From Billgrantia desiderata (GTDB taxonomy: Bacteria; Pseudomonadota; Gammaproteobacteria; Pseudomonadales; Halomonadaceae), in assembly GCA_011742915.1 (NCBI GenBank), contig JAAQTN010000010.1, positions 60,053 through 124,052 on the forward strand: a stretch of 64,000 nt of DNA. The letters are read 5' to 3'. Under the pieces are notes generated by a model, which saw only the letters and a list, made by a program, of their open reading frames with translations, did no database searches and was not told the origin of the DNA. Below are positions 8,334-17,337 of this stretch, piece after piece. The first letter of the stretch is position 1. Each line of letters begins with the position of its first letter. The position numbers were made by a program, and so were the translations under genes.

Positions 8334-9653
8334 CTAATCCCAGGCTTGCGCCAACGGGTCGCTGTATTCCATGCGCGACCATAGACTTCCCTGCAGCAGG
8401 TCGCAGCCCTGCTCACGCAGGAAATCCACCTGCCGACGCGAGCTGACCCCGCTTGCCGCCACGCGGATTCCCAGTTCGTGAGCCATGGCGATGACCGAGC
8501 GGATGATCGCCTGGTGGCGTGGGTTGTCGAGGCAGTCGTTGATGAACAACGCATCGAGCTTGAGCGTATCGAGCGGAAACAGGCCGAGATGCCCCAGAAT
8601 GGAGTGGCCGCTGCCGAAGCCGTCGATGGCAAGGCGAACGCCCATGGTCTGGAGCCTGCCCAGCATGCGGCTGGCGTGATGCGGATCGCGCATCAAGCCG
8701 CCCTCGGTCAGCTCGACTTCGAGCAGCCCAGGCGGCAGGCAGCTTTCGGCCAGGGCCTGCTCGACACGCTCGACCAAGCCCTCGTCTGCCACGCCTTCGG
8801 CCGGCACGCCAACCAGCACCCGCAGCCCCGAACCGGCTTCGTACCAGGAGCGGGCATGCCGACAGGCGTGCTTCAGCACCCAATGACAGATATCGGTCAG
8901 TTGGCCATTGTCGCGGGCTGCCGGTGTCCACTTGGACAGCTCCAGCACGCCGAAGCGCGGCGAATTCCACTGTGGCTGAGCCGAGATCGCCACGACCTGT
9001 CCGCTACGCGCACAGAGCAGGGGGCGGTAGACCAGCGTCATTTCTCCCCGCTCCAGGGCATGACGCAGGTCACAGCGCAGCTGCACACGATCGGTGTCGT
9101 CTTCCAGCAGGCTCGGCGAGAAGACACTGTATTGAGAAGCGCCCCTGGCCTGTGCCTTGCGCCTGGCCAGGTTGGCGTGGCGCATCAGCTCGGTGACGGT
9201 AACGCCGTGGTCGGGATAGAGGGCAATGCCGATACAACAGCTGGAGAAAAGCACCTGCCCGGAAATTTCGAGCGGTCGGCGGGTATGCTCCAGCAGCCTC
9301 TCCACCAACGGAATCACGTCATCCAGTCCCGCCACCCCCGGCAGCTCGACCATCAGCTCATCGCTGTCCATGCGGCTCACGCTGCCGCGGCTGTCGACGG
9401 TCTCGACGATACGCTGCGCCATGAGTCGCAGGCAGGCATCGCCCACGGGACGCCCCAGCGAGTGGTTGATCTCCTTCAGGCGATCGACATCGACATGCAG
9501 TACGGCCACGCTGGCTTTCTGCTCGGCAGCCTGAACCAGCGCAGCGGCCAGCTGGCGCTCGGCGCAGCGGCGCGTGACCAGACCGGTGACGTCGTCGTGG
9601 CAAACCTGAGTGGCCGCCCCCTGGGACCGGCCATGAAAAACGAGCTGGCGCAT
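8334..9653 (-). CDS. Degenerate GGDEF-EAL signalling protein
   Basis: 439 residues, GGDEF then EAL domain. In the GGDEF domain the active-site loop reads RMDSDEL, so two glycines are lost, although the DVDRLKEINHSLGRPVGD helix is kept. In the EAL domain the signature Glu is gone (SAQPQW in place of EALLRW) and the DDxK region is also altered (AIDGFGSGHS, LKLDALFI). It is therefore probably a c-di-GMP receptor or protein-interaction module rather than cyclase or phosphodiesterase. The start MRQLVFHG is chosen for the AAGGAG site five bases upstream. No sensory domain or membrane helix is seen. Confidence 0.85.
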   Translation of the reverse strand: MRQLVFHGRSQGAATQVCHDDVTGLVTRRCAERQLAAALVQAAEQKASVAVLHVDVDRLKEINHSLGRPVGDACLRLMAQRIVETVDSRGSVSRMDSDELMVELPGVAGLDDVIPLVERLLEHTRRPLEISGQVLFSSCCIGIALYPDHGVTVTELMRHANLARRKAQARGASQYSVFSPSLLEDDTDRVQLRCDLRHALERGEMTLVYRPLLCARSGQVVAISAQPQWNSPRFGVLELSKWTPAARDNGQLTDICHWVLKHACRHARSWYEAGSGLRVLVGVPAEGVADEGLVERVEQALAESCLPPGLLEVELTEGGLMRDPHHASRMLGRLQTMGVRLAIDGFGSGHSILGHLGLFPLDTLKLDALFINDCLDNPRHQAIIRSVIAMAHELGIRVAASGVSSRRQVDFLREQGCDLLQGSLWSRMEYSDPLAQAWD

Positions 9654-10031
9654 GCAACTCCTTCCCTGCAGCATACGACGGGGCTTCCCGTCATGTTTCC
9701 GGTGGTCCCTTACTACCGACTTGTACTCACGCCAGGTCGCTATCGTTCTTCTTCTTGAGGGTTCAGATATCATGCCGGCCACGACCAGTCAAAGGAGTTT
9801 TGCAACTTCAAGTATCCGTATTTTAGTTATTAACGGAGTTGGTCAGTAGCCGAGAGAAGGGCCGAGACAAATTGTCGGAATTAGCGAACACCGTATTCGG
9901 ATACTGACGGCAGAGACATGTAACATGTTGAAACGGAAGGCTTCTCAAACACCGACTAAGTTCAGTGATAAGCGCGCCATGGAATCAGGCCGCTTGAATT
10001 GACGATACGGTCGACGAAAAGGAGCAAGCCC
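9654..10031. other. AT-richer intergenic region with short inverted repeats
   Basis: 378 bases between the GGDEF-EAL gene and DUF3008 gene. No convincing gene. Visible are an 8-bp inverted pair AGTATCCG (9811-9818) and CGGATACT (9898-9905), the palindrome GACAAATTGTC (9866-9876), and ACATGTAACATGT near 9917. These look like regulatory sequence for the divergent genes, without a match to a known operator. Confidence 0.4.
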
Positions 10032-10220
10032 ATGCCAGCCAAATCACAGGCGCAGCAAATGGCTGCCGGTGCTGCACTTGCCGCCAAGCGCGGAGAGAAG
10101 AAGGTAAGTGAACTCGAAGGCGCATCGAAGCAGATGTACGAGTCCATGGACGAGGCGGAACTCGAGAAAATGGCTTCCACCAGTCAGAAGAACAAGCCCA
10201 GCCATAACCGCAAATCCTGA
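10032..10220 (+). CDS. DUF3008 small basic protein
   Basis: 62 residues, rich in Lys, Ala, Ser and Gln, beginning MPAKSQAQQMAAGAALAAKRGE, the hallmark of DUF3008 proteins common in Halomonas and other proteobacteria. No membrane segment or enzyme motif. The start is placed at this ATG, which is preceded by GGAG eight bases upstream, rather than further upstream. Function unknown; the composition suggests a small nucleic-acid-associated or stress protein, which is inference. Confidence 0.75.
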   Translation: MPAKSQAQQMAAGAALAAKRGEKKVSELEGASKQMYESMDEAELEKMASTSQKNKPSHNRKS

Positions 10221-10296
10221 AAGCTCGAGCTGCATTGACCCTTGCCGGCACTCAGCGACTAGGCTTTGAGGTAGCCAGTGCCAGGGAGAAAAGGTC

Positions 10297-11760
10297 ATGC
10301 AGGAGCGCAACGTCGAGGTTGCCATCATCGGGGCCGGCACCGCCGGCCTGAGCGCGTGGCAAGCCGCCCGTCAGTATCACGACGAGGTGGTGCTGATCGA
10401 AGACGGTAAGCCCGGCACCACTTGTGCCCGAGTGGGCTGCATGCCGTCGAAGCTGCTCATCGCGGCGGCGGAGAGCGCGCATCAGGTGGAGGACGCAGCC
10501 GGCTTCGGTATCCGGGTCGGCCGCGTCGATATCGACGACCGTGCCGTCATGGCGCGGGTCAGACGCGAGCGCGACGCCTTCGTCGACAGCGTGCTCAAGT
10601 CCATGCAACAGATCGAACCCGCCAACCTGCTCGCGGGACGGGCTCGCTTCGAGGACGCTCACACGCTACGTGTCGGAGAGGAGCTGCTGCTGCGGGCGCG
10701 CACCATCATCATCGCGACCGGCTCACGTCCCCAGGCCCCGCGTGCCTTCGCGCCGGCCGGCGACCGTCTGATCGACAGCGATGCGGTGTTCGAGTGGCAG
10801 ACGCTGCCCGATTCGCTCGCCGTGTTCGGCGCCGGCATCGTCGGGCTGGAGCTGGGTCAGGCGCTGAGCCGCCTGGGCGTGCGGCTGCGCCTGTTCGGCA
10901 AGAGCGGCTCGCTCGGCCCCTTCCAGGACCCGGCCGTACGCGACTACGCCGAGCACACCTTCAATGCAGCGTTCTATCTCGACCCGGCGGCCGACGTCGA
11001 CACCATCGAGCGCGACGGAGAGCAGGTGGCGATCACCTTCCGCGAGCGTGGCAGCGGCAAGCGCCTGACCGAACGCTTCGACTACTTGCTGGCGGCCACC
11101 GGGCGGCGCCCCAACCTCGACACCCTCGCGTTGGAGAAGGCCGGGCTGGCGCTCAACGACGAGGGCGTGCCTCTCTACAACCGCTTCACCATGCAGTGCC
11201 AACGCGCCGACGGCGAGGCCAGCCATGTGTTCATCGCCGGTGACGCCAGCCAGGAGCTGCCGCTGCTGCACGAGGCCAATCAGCAGGGACGAATCGCCGG
11301 CCACAATGCCGGGCGCTATCCCGAGCGGCGCGCGGGCCGGCGCAGCACTCCCCTGTCGATCGCCTTCACCGACCCCCAGATGGCCACGGTGGGCCTGAGC
11401 CTTGAAGAGGCGCGGCAGCGCTTCGGCTGTGAGGGTATCGCCGAGGGCGGCGCCTCCTTCGAGGACCAGGGGCGAGCCGTGGTGATGCGCCAAAACCGCG
11501 GCCTGATGCGCCTGTACGCCGAGCACGGCTCGGGGCAGTTCCTCGGTGCCGAGCTGTTCGGCCCGCGCGTGGAGCATCTTGCCCATCTGCTCGCCTGGGC
11601 GCTGGAGCAGAAGATGGGGGTCGAGCGCATGCTCGAAATGCCCTATTACCATCCGGTGCTGGAGGAGGGGCTGCGCAGCGCGCTGCGTGATCTCAACAGG
11701 GCGCTGTTGCAAGGGCCGGCGATGGGGGAACGGTGTCTGGAGTACGGCCCCGGCGGCTAA
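10297..11760 (+). CDS. FAD-dependent pyridine nucleotide-disulfide oxidoreductase (lipoamide dehydrogenase-like)
   Basis: 487 residues: FAD-binding GxGxxG (IIGAGTAGLSA, 10-20), redox-active disulfide CARVGC (Cys43/Cys48), a second dinucleotide motif (VFGAGIVGLELGQ), a GD motif near the end of the FAD domain (VFIAGDASQ), and a C-terminal dimerisation domain with HPVLEE supplying the His-Glu pair. These are the features of dihydrolipoyl dehydrogenase, glutathione or mercuric reductase enzymes. No 2-oxoacid dehydrogenase genes are near, so it is a stand-alone reductase of unknown disulfide or quinone substrate. AGGGAG ribosome site. Confidence 0.85.
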   Translation: MQERNVEVAIIGAGTAGLSAWQAARQYHDEVVLIEDGKPGTTCARVGCMPSKLLIAAAESAHQVEDAAGFGIRVGRVDIDDRAVMARVRRERDAFVDSVLKSMQQIEPANLLAGRARFEDAHTLRVGEELLLRARTIIIATGSRPQAPRAFAPAGDRLIDSDAVFEWQTLPDSLAVFGAGIVGLELGQALSRLGVRLRLFGKSGSLGPFQDPAVRDYAEHTFNAAFYLDPAADVDTIERDGEQVAITFRERGSGKRLTERFDYLLAATGRRPNLDTLALEKAGLALNDEGVPLYNRFTMQCQRADGEASHVFIAGDASQELPLLHEANQQGRIAGHNAGRYPERRAGRRSTPLSIAFTDPQMATVGLSLEEARQRFGCEGIAEGGASFEDQGRAVVMRQNRGLMRLYAEHGSGQFLGAELFGPRVEHLAHLLAWALEQKMGVERMLEMPYYHPVLEEGLRSALRDLNRALLQGPAMGERCLEYGPGG

Positions 11761-11814
11761 CGAATGGCTGCGCGGGAGAATCGCTGCGTTGCGCGGGTGA
11801 GTTCGTCGGCCCAA

Positions 11815-11846
11815 CATGTCATATCGGCAAGTCCGGGTTATGCTGA
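11815..11846. repeat. 32-bp direct repeat, copy 1 (upstream of patatin gene)
   Basis: Perfect 32-base repeat of 12867-12898, starting CATGTCATATCGGCAAGTCC. It contains a TTATGCT element that could serve as a -10 box and sits just upstream of the patatin gene. The spacing between copies is 1,052 bases, almost exactly the patatin gene. Confidence 0.9.
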
Positions 11847-11867
11847 AGAAACAGCACACCGACGCAG

Positions 11868-12902
11868 GTGATTCCGATGGTGGCTATGGCCTCACGACGG
11901 AGAGCGGTAACGGGCAGTATCGAGCCTCAGCGTCTGTTCGGATTTTCCGCCTGGATGGCACTGGCCGCCCTCCTGTTGCTGACGCTCCTGGCGGCATCTC
12001 CCGAACGGGCCACTGCCGAGCCAATTCCGCCCCCAGACGAAGCAAGCCGTCCGACCATCGGCCTGGCACTGGGTTCGGGTGGTGCCAATGGTTTGGCGCA
12101 TATTGCCATGCTGCAGGTGTTCGATGAGCTCGGCATCGTGCCGGACCGGATTGCCGGCACCAGTATCGGCGCGATCATCGGCGGCCTCTATGCCGCAGGC
12201 TTGAGTGCTGATGAGATCCTCGACCTTTTCGATGACGTTGCCGGCTCACCGCTGGACGCCCTGACGGGGCTGACCAGTTCGGATCTAAACCTGGTCGACC
12301 TGCTGCAGATCGGCATCGGGGATGGCGGCTTGTTCAGTTCCATGGGGTTTCTCCGCTACCTGGCGCTGCATACCGAGGCGCGTGACTTCAGCGAGCTGCG
12401 CATCCCAATGCAGGTGGTGGCGACCGACTACTGGACGGGCGACAGCGTGGTGCTGGAGGAGGGCCCACTGTTCCCCGCCCTTGAAGGCAGCATGGCCGTC
12501 CCGGGACTGTTCGCCCCCGTGCCTCATCTCGACATGCTGCTGATTGATGGCGGTACCTCCAACCCCCTGCCATTCGATCTGCTGCAGGACGAGGTGGACA
12601 TGGTGATTGCCGTCGATGTGTCGGGCAATCGGGACCCTTTTACCGGTCACTCACCGGGCCTGACCGAGATGCTCCTCCAGAGCTTCAAAATCATGCAGCA
12701 GTCCATTGCGCGACAACGGCTGAATCATCGCCCGCCGGACCTTTACCTCAAGCCTGAGTCGCACGGCATCCGACTACTGCACTTCAACCGTATTCACGAG
12801 ATCCTTCAGCAGGCCGAGCCGACCGCCACAGAGCTCCGCCAGCAGTTGATGACTTGGCAGGCGTCGCATGTCATATCGGCAAGTCCGGGTTATGCTGATT
12901 GA
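11868..12902 (+). CDS. Patatin-like phospholipase, exported
   Basis: 344 residues. A signal-type hydrophobic segment (MALAALLLLTLLAASPERATA) precedes a patatin domain with the glycine-rich oxyanion loop GLALGSGGANGLAHI, nucleophile GTSIG and catalytic Asp in LIDGGTSNPLP. RssA/YchK-type acyl hydrolases share this plan; action on envelope lipids is likely. GTG start at 11868 or ATG at 11877. The last ~11 residues (HVISASPGYAD) are encoded by the second copy of the 32-bp repeat, so the 3' end is formed by the same sequence that lies upstream of the gene. Confidence 0.85.
   Translation: MIPMVAMASRRRAVTGSIEPQRLFGFSAWMALAALLLLTLLAASPERATAEPIPPPDEASRPTIGLALGSGGANGLAHIAMLQVFDELGIVPDRIAGTSIGAIIGGLYAAGLSADEILDLFDDVAGSPLDALTGLTSSDLNLVDLLQIGIGDGGLFSSMGFLRYLALHTEARDFSELRIPMQVVATDYWTGDSVVLEEGPLFPALEGSMAVPGLFAPVPHLDMLLIDGGTSNPLPFDLLQDEVDMVIAVDVSGNRDPFTGHSPGLTEMLLQSFKIMQQSIARQRLNHRPPDLYLKPESHGIRLLHFNRIHEILQQAEPTATELRQQLMTWQASHVISASPGYAD
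12867..12898. repeat. 32-bp direct repeat, copy 2 (3' end of patatin gene)
   Basis: Perfect copy of 11815-11846, now inside the patatin coding end and 37 bases upstream of the zinc-ribbon gene. Similarity continues imperfectly afterwards (GACGCAGG occurs after both copies). It may provide the promoter of the zinc-ribbon gene. Confidence 0.9.
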
Positions 12903-12934
12903 ACAGGAACTGAATCGCGACGCAGGAGAGCCCA

Positions 12935-13276
12935 ATGGCCGACATCGCACCACGCCTGACCGCCTTGAAGAGAGGCATCGAACGCTTGGCCGAGCTGGCC
13001 GCGCCCGCGCAGGCGGAAGAGGCTCAGCGCCTGGCGAAGACCCTGTACGCGGAGCTCGACGGCTTGCGCGATGCAGGCGCTCCGTCAGCGGAGCAGGCGC
13101 CGGACGACCTGCCCCGCCGTCTGCGCTACGAGGAGATCCGCTGCCCGGTCTGCTCGCTGCGCTCGTTCACCTACCAGAAAGGCACGCTGCGCCGCTCGGC
13201 AGATACCCGCAGCGGCTTCGAAGCGCTCTTCCACTGCCTGAGCTGCGGTCATGAGGCCTGGCACGAGGCGCAGTGA
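12935..13276 (+). CDS. Small zinc-ribbon protein of unknown function
   Basis: 113 residues. The first half is helical and Ala/Glu/Leu-rich; the second half carries CPVC and CLSCGH, a two-knuckle zinc ribbon. Not recognised beyond that. The start is preceded by GGAGAG. It is convergent with the AsmA-like gene, only 10 bases apart. A role as a small nucleic-acid- or protein-binding factor is possible from the zinc ribbon but is not shown. Confidence 0.7.
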   Translation: MADIAPRLTALKRGIERLAELAAPAQAEEAQRLAKTLYAELDGLRDAGAPSAEQAPDDLPRRLRYEEIRCPVCSLRSFTYQKGTLRRSADTRSGFEALFHCLSCGHEAWHEAQ

Positions 13277-13286
13277 GGCGGCGGCT

Positions 13287-16200
13287 TCACTCATCGAACT
13301 CCGCCAGCGCCCGTTCACAACCCATCCCGACCTGCTCGCCGCCGCCGGGGTCGACCCATGGCAGGATCGCCAGGGGGGGTGCCACCACGGCGCCCAGCAG
13401 CGACAGCGCCCCGCGGGCAATCAGCTCCTGGGTGATTACGTTCACTTCCGGATCGCGCAGCGCCCCCTGCAGCTCTACCGGTGAGTTGCCGGTGAACAGG
13501 GTGGGATCGATGTTGTGCCCCTGAAAGGCCAGATCCATGCGCTCCGTCTCCAGGTTGATGGCCCCCGCCCCTTCGAAGTGAGCGATCTCGGTGGCCATGA
13601 AGAATTCGTCCAGGTCGGCCAGGCCGCGGTCGACGACGAAGCGCACGTAGGTGCACTCCAGCTGCACCTGATCTTCGCCCGTCAGCGCCGCCACCAACGC
13701 ATTGGCCACGTTGAGCGGCAGCAGCTCGGCGGCAATGATGTCGAGCCAGCCCTGGGACATGGCCAGCTCGAGTTCACCATCGAGCCCGGCCATGGCTTCG
13801 TGCATGGAGCGCCCGCGGTAGCGGAAATCGCCCCGCCCGCCGATCACGCCCAAGGTGTCGCGGGCCACTTCGGGCAGACCGGCTTCGTCCAACAGGGCAC
13901 TCAGGTTGACCTGATCCAGTGCCAGTTGCAGGTTTCCCTCGATGGCGGCCTGACGCGCATCCAGCACCCAGGAAGCGCTGACCTGCCCGCCGCCAAGCCC
14001 GAACCGCAGCGGCTCGACCGTCATCACCCCCTGCTCCAGCTCGAGCGCCAGGGCCAGGTACTCGAACGGCACGTGCTCCGCCTGCACGTCGACCGCCTCG
14101 TAGTCGAGCACGATATCGGTGTTGCGCAGCGCCTCCAGGTCCCACTCACGATCGGGAAACACCATCTCGGCGCGCTCCTCTTCCGCCGCCCACTGCTCCT
14201 GCTCTGGCGAGGCCGTCTCTTCCGGCCCCGTTTCCGGCGAGATACCCAGCATCGGCAGCAGATCGTCCGCCACCAGCCGCTGGGAGACCAGCGTAGCCCA
14301 CAACTGGGGGCGTTCGCCGAAGCGCAGGCGCACGTCGCCGGTCACGTCGCTGTCACCGAAGCCGCCATCGAGGCCATCGATATTGAGCAGATCGTCCTGA
14401 TAACGCACGTAGCCGGACACCCGATAAGGTGGCAGCTCGGGCAGGTTGATGCCGGTGAGATCGGTGAGCTCCGCCGGGCTCGGCCCTTCCAGCCGGGCAC
14501 TGCCCTCTACCGATGCCAGCGCGAAGGGCTGCACGGCACTGCCATCGATCCACAGCCGGGTGTCGCCGCTGGCCAGCTCCCCGGCAACGGGATAGGGCGT
14601 ACCGGGGTCGGTGAGATCCAGCAGCGGCCCGATCAGCAGATCGAAGGCAAAGGGCTCCTCTTCGTAGCTGCCCTCGCCGACCAGATGCACCCGCTGCCCC
14701 TCGACCCCTTCCGTGCGGGTGTCGGCGCGAAACGAGAGCGCCAGCCCCCACTGCGGGGCCTGATAATCCAGGGCGGTGTTCTCGAGCAGCAGCCCGCCGT
14801 CGACGACCCGGGTGTTGAGGTCCCCGTCGAGCGTGCCCACCTCGCCGATACCGAACGGGGCAAGCGCCGCGGTCAGGTCGATTTGCTCCAGTTGGGCCTG
14901 TAGATCCGCCACCAGACGCTGCTCGTCGGCTTCGAGCCACCCCTGCACGTTGAGCGAGCGCGGCTGCCCGTCGCCAAGCTGTTGCTGCGTCTGCAGCCGG
15001 GCAATGGTGAGCCGCCCGTCTTCCAGCGCCACCTCGGCGGCCAGATCGTGCAGGGTCTGGCCGGCGTAGTGAAGCTGCCCGAGAGCCAGATCGAGTTCGG
15101 CTTCGAATTCTTCCAGCCCCGCCAAAGCCCGGGCGATTCCCTGGTCCCACTCGCCTTCTGTCGGCGGCGACGTCTCCTGAGGCGCCTCCTCCGGCGAGCG
15201 CTGCTCGAACAGACCCCAGCGATCCAGATCGAGCGCATCGCCTTCCAGTTCGGCCATCAGCCAGGGCGTCTCGCGCCCCACATCGAAGGCCAGGCTCCCC
15301 TCCAGGCGGCTCTCGGCGATGTTCGCTTCGAGGCCTTCGACCCCGCCGCGCAGCGCTTCGACGTCGAGGTACAGCAAGCCCGCGAAATCCACCGGGTCCT
15401 CCTGCAGCCGGCCTTCGCCGCGAACCTGGAGGCGCTGCCCTTCGCCGGGCTCATCGGGCGCCTCGAAAATCGCTTCCAGATCGATCTGCTGAGCCGTGTC
15501 CCGGTAATAGAGACGCCCTCGCTCCACCAGCGCGGCCTGGGCATCGTCTTGCGCCTGCACCCGGCCTTGCAGTGCCAGCCGTCGTTCGTTGCCATCCTCC
15601 AGCGGTTCCATCGCCTGCAGCCGCTCGATGGCGAGTCGGCCATCCCGCAGCGCAGCTTCGAATGCGACGTCATGAAAACTACGCTCGGCGATCTGCAACC
15701 TGCCGATGGCCAGGTCGACCTCGGCCTCGAACGAGCGCAACACCTCCAGGCGCTGGGCAAGCGGCCGCCTCTGCTCGGTCGCCTCTCGCTCCGGGGGCCC
15801 TGCGTCAGCGTCCAATGCCTCGCTCCAGCGGTTCAGATCGAGCGTATCGGCCTCCAGATCAACCATCAGACGCGGCACGTCACGACCCATATCCAGCGCC
15901 AGGGCACCGCGCAGACGACTGTCGCCGAGGCGGCCCTGGAACGCTTCAAGGCCGCCGCGGCGCTCCTCCAGTTCGAGATGCAGCAAGCCCTGGAAAAGGG
16001 CCGCCTCGCCCTGCACCCTACCTTCGCCGCGAACGTCCACGCTCAGGTGCTCGATGCTCTCACCGGGCGTATCGAACGCAACGTCGAGATCGATCCGCTG
16101 GCTCTCATCGCGATAGACCAAGCGGCCCTGGTCGATGCTGAACGTCTCGGGCCAGAGCGCAATTTCCTGCTCCTCGGTCGGCTCGTCTATCAGATCGTCG

Positions 16201-16580
16201 ATGTTGGTGGTGCCATCTTCGCGACGCAGCAGCCGTACCTCGGGCCGTACCACGGCGAGCCGCTCCAGCACGATCTCGCCACCCAGCAGGGCGCCCACGT
16301 CGAGGGTTACCGACAGCTCATCGAGGCTTGCCATGGGGGCCTCGGCCCAAGGTGCATTGGCCACGCGCACGTCATCGAGCCGCAGGGTCAGCGGCAACCC
16401 CCAGTCGATGCCATGGCCACCGATTTCCACATCGCGTCCCAGCTGTTCACTGGCCTGACTCTCCAGCCAGCCACGAAACCAGGCGGATTCGAGATACAGG
16501 ACTGCCCCCAACAGCACCAGCAGCACAGCCCCTGTCGTAATGACGACACGCCGAGCTAACTTGTTCACGTTTCCATCCAT
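13287..16580 (-). CDS. Large AsmA-family inner-membrane/periplasmic protein
   Basis: 1,097 residues with one N-terminal membrane helix (VVITTGAVLLVLLGAVLYL), then repetitive beta-rich periplasmic sequence and a C-terminal AsmA_2-like region (SMHEAMAGLDGELELAMSQGWLDI, then LECTYVRFVVDRGLADLDEF). AsmA/TamB-like proteins bridge the periplasm and are linked to phospholipid transport and outer-membrane homeostasis. An internal tandem duplication of about 203 residues begins at LVYRDESQRIDLD and at LYYRDTAQQIDLE. The start MDGNVNKLARR is chosen to put the membrane helix near the N-terminus; no strong ribosome site is seen. Confidence 0.85.
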   Translation of the reverse strand: MDGNVNKLARRVVITTGAVLLVLLGAVLYLESAWFRGWLESQASEQLGRDVEIGGHGIDWGLPLTLRLDDVRVANAPWAEAPMASLDELSVTLDVGALLGGEIVLERLAVVRPEVRLLRREDGTTNIDDLIDEPTEEQEIALWPETFSIDQGRLVYRDESQRIDLDVAFDTPGESIEHLSVDVRGEGRVQGEAALFQGLLHLELEERRGGLEAFQGRLGDSRLRGALALDMGRDVPRLMVDLEADTLDLNRWSEALDADAGPPEREATEQRRPLAQRLEVLRSFEAEVDLAIGRLQIAERSFHDVAFEAALRDGRLAIERLQAMEPLEDGNERRLALQGRVQAQDDAQAALVERGRLYYRDTAQQIDLEAIFEAPDEPGEGQRLQVRGEGRLQEDPVDFAGLLYLDVEALRGGVEGLEANIAESRLEGSLAFDVGRETPWLMAELEGDALDLDRWGLFEQRSPEEAPQETSPPTEGEWDQGIARALAGLEEFEAELDLALGQLHYAGQTLHDLAAEVALEDGRLTIARLQTQQQLGDGQPRSLNVQGWLEADEQRLVADLQAQLEQIDLTAALAPFGIGEVGTLDGDLNTRVVDGGLLLENTALDYQAPQWGLALSFRADTRTEGVEGQRVHLVGEGSYEEEPFAFDLLIGPLLDLTDPGTPYPVAGELASGDTRLWIDGSAVQPFALASVEGSARLEGPSPAELTDLTGINLPELPPYRVSGYVRYQDDLLNIDGLDGGFGDSDVTGDVRLRFGERPQLWATLVSQRLVADDLLPMLGISPETGPEETASPEQEQWAAEEERAEMVFPDREWDLEALRNTDIVLDYEAVDVQAEHVPFEYLALALELEQGVMTVEPLRFGLGGGQVSASWVLDARQAAIEGNLQLALDQVNLSALLDEAGLPEVARDTLGVIGGRGDFRYRGRSMHEAMAGLDGELELAMSQGWLDIIAAELLPLNVANALVAALTGEDQVQLECTYVRFVVDRGLADLDEFFMATEIAHFEGAGAINLETERMDLAFQGHNIDPTLFTGNSPVELQGALRDPEVNVITQELIARGALSLLGAVVAPPLAILPWVDPGGGEQVGMGCERALAEFDE

Positions 16581-16798
16581 GAAGTGTGAATTGGCCGATA
16601 CTCTAACCATGGACAGAGAGACGCCATTGGTCCAATGCCCCTCCACAGCCTGGCTTGACGAGCCGATGCCCGTTCACACACTCGCTTACCTGCCCCAAGC
16701 GGATATAGCTTCTATGCTGAAGGTACGGGCGTCCCGACCGTCACGGACGGAAACAGGGAGAAACAGCGGGATGTTCCCAGCCGGAACGGGAGGTTCTC

Positions 16799-17113
16799 AT
16801 GAAAATCTACAAACCGGAGTGGCACTGCAACTTCACCGTGAACGAAGCGCCTGGCGCGGCCTCGAGCTGGCGCGAGCGGCTTGCCTGGCGCATACGGCGC
16901 TGGGCCGACAGGCTCGACGGCAAGGGGCGTACAGTGACGATCGAATGCCATATCGAGCCTGAAGTGACGGCCGAGGAGATCGACACCTGCCTGGTCAAGG
17001 GTTTCGAGGTCACCCACTCCCTGCTCAATCAGCTGGCCCAGCAGGCCGCCTGCGAGAACGTCATGCGAGATGCCAAGGCCGAGCTGTTCGACGGCGCTCG
17101 CCACCAGCGCTGA
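16799..17113 (+). CDS. Unknown 104-residue protein, paralogue of 23441-23752
   Basis: 104 residues starting MKIYKPEWHCNFTVNE, with a basic/aromatic centre (WRERLAWRIRRWADRLDGKGR) and a conserved end (LLNQLAQQAACENVMRDAKAELF). About two thirds of positions match the second copy at 23441. No signal peptide or membrane helix. GGGAGG ribosome site. I do not recognise the family. The amphipathic Trp/Arg stretch and an EIDTCLxKGFxVT motif are the most conserved features. Confidence 0.7.
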   Translation: MKIYKPEWHCNFTVNEAPGAASSWRERLAWRIRRWADRLDGKGRTVTIECHIEPEVTAEEIDTCLVKGFEVTHSLLNQLAQQAACENVMRDAKAELFDGARHQR

Positions 17114-17337
17114 GCGGTCACGCCAACGCCCGCCACGTACGGCAAGCGTTTCGTCGGGTATTGAAATCCTCCACCCCAGCCATATCTAGTATGGCTGCTG
17201 GCGAGCCCTTATTCCTTCCCTGGCCCGCCAGCCCGTCCCTATGGCCTTGATTGGCAGGCTCCGCTTCGCCGGGTTCCTGCTCGCCCCTCGTCGGGGCCTG
17301 GACCGGCCGCCGCCTGCATATAGCATAGGAGGTAGCC

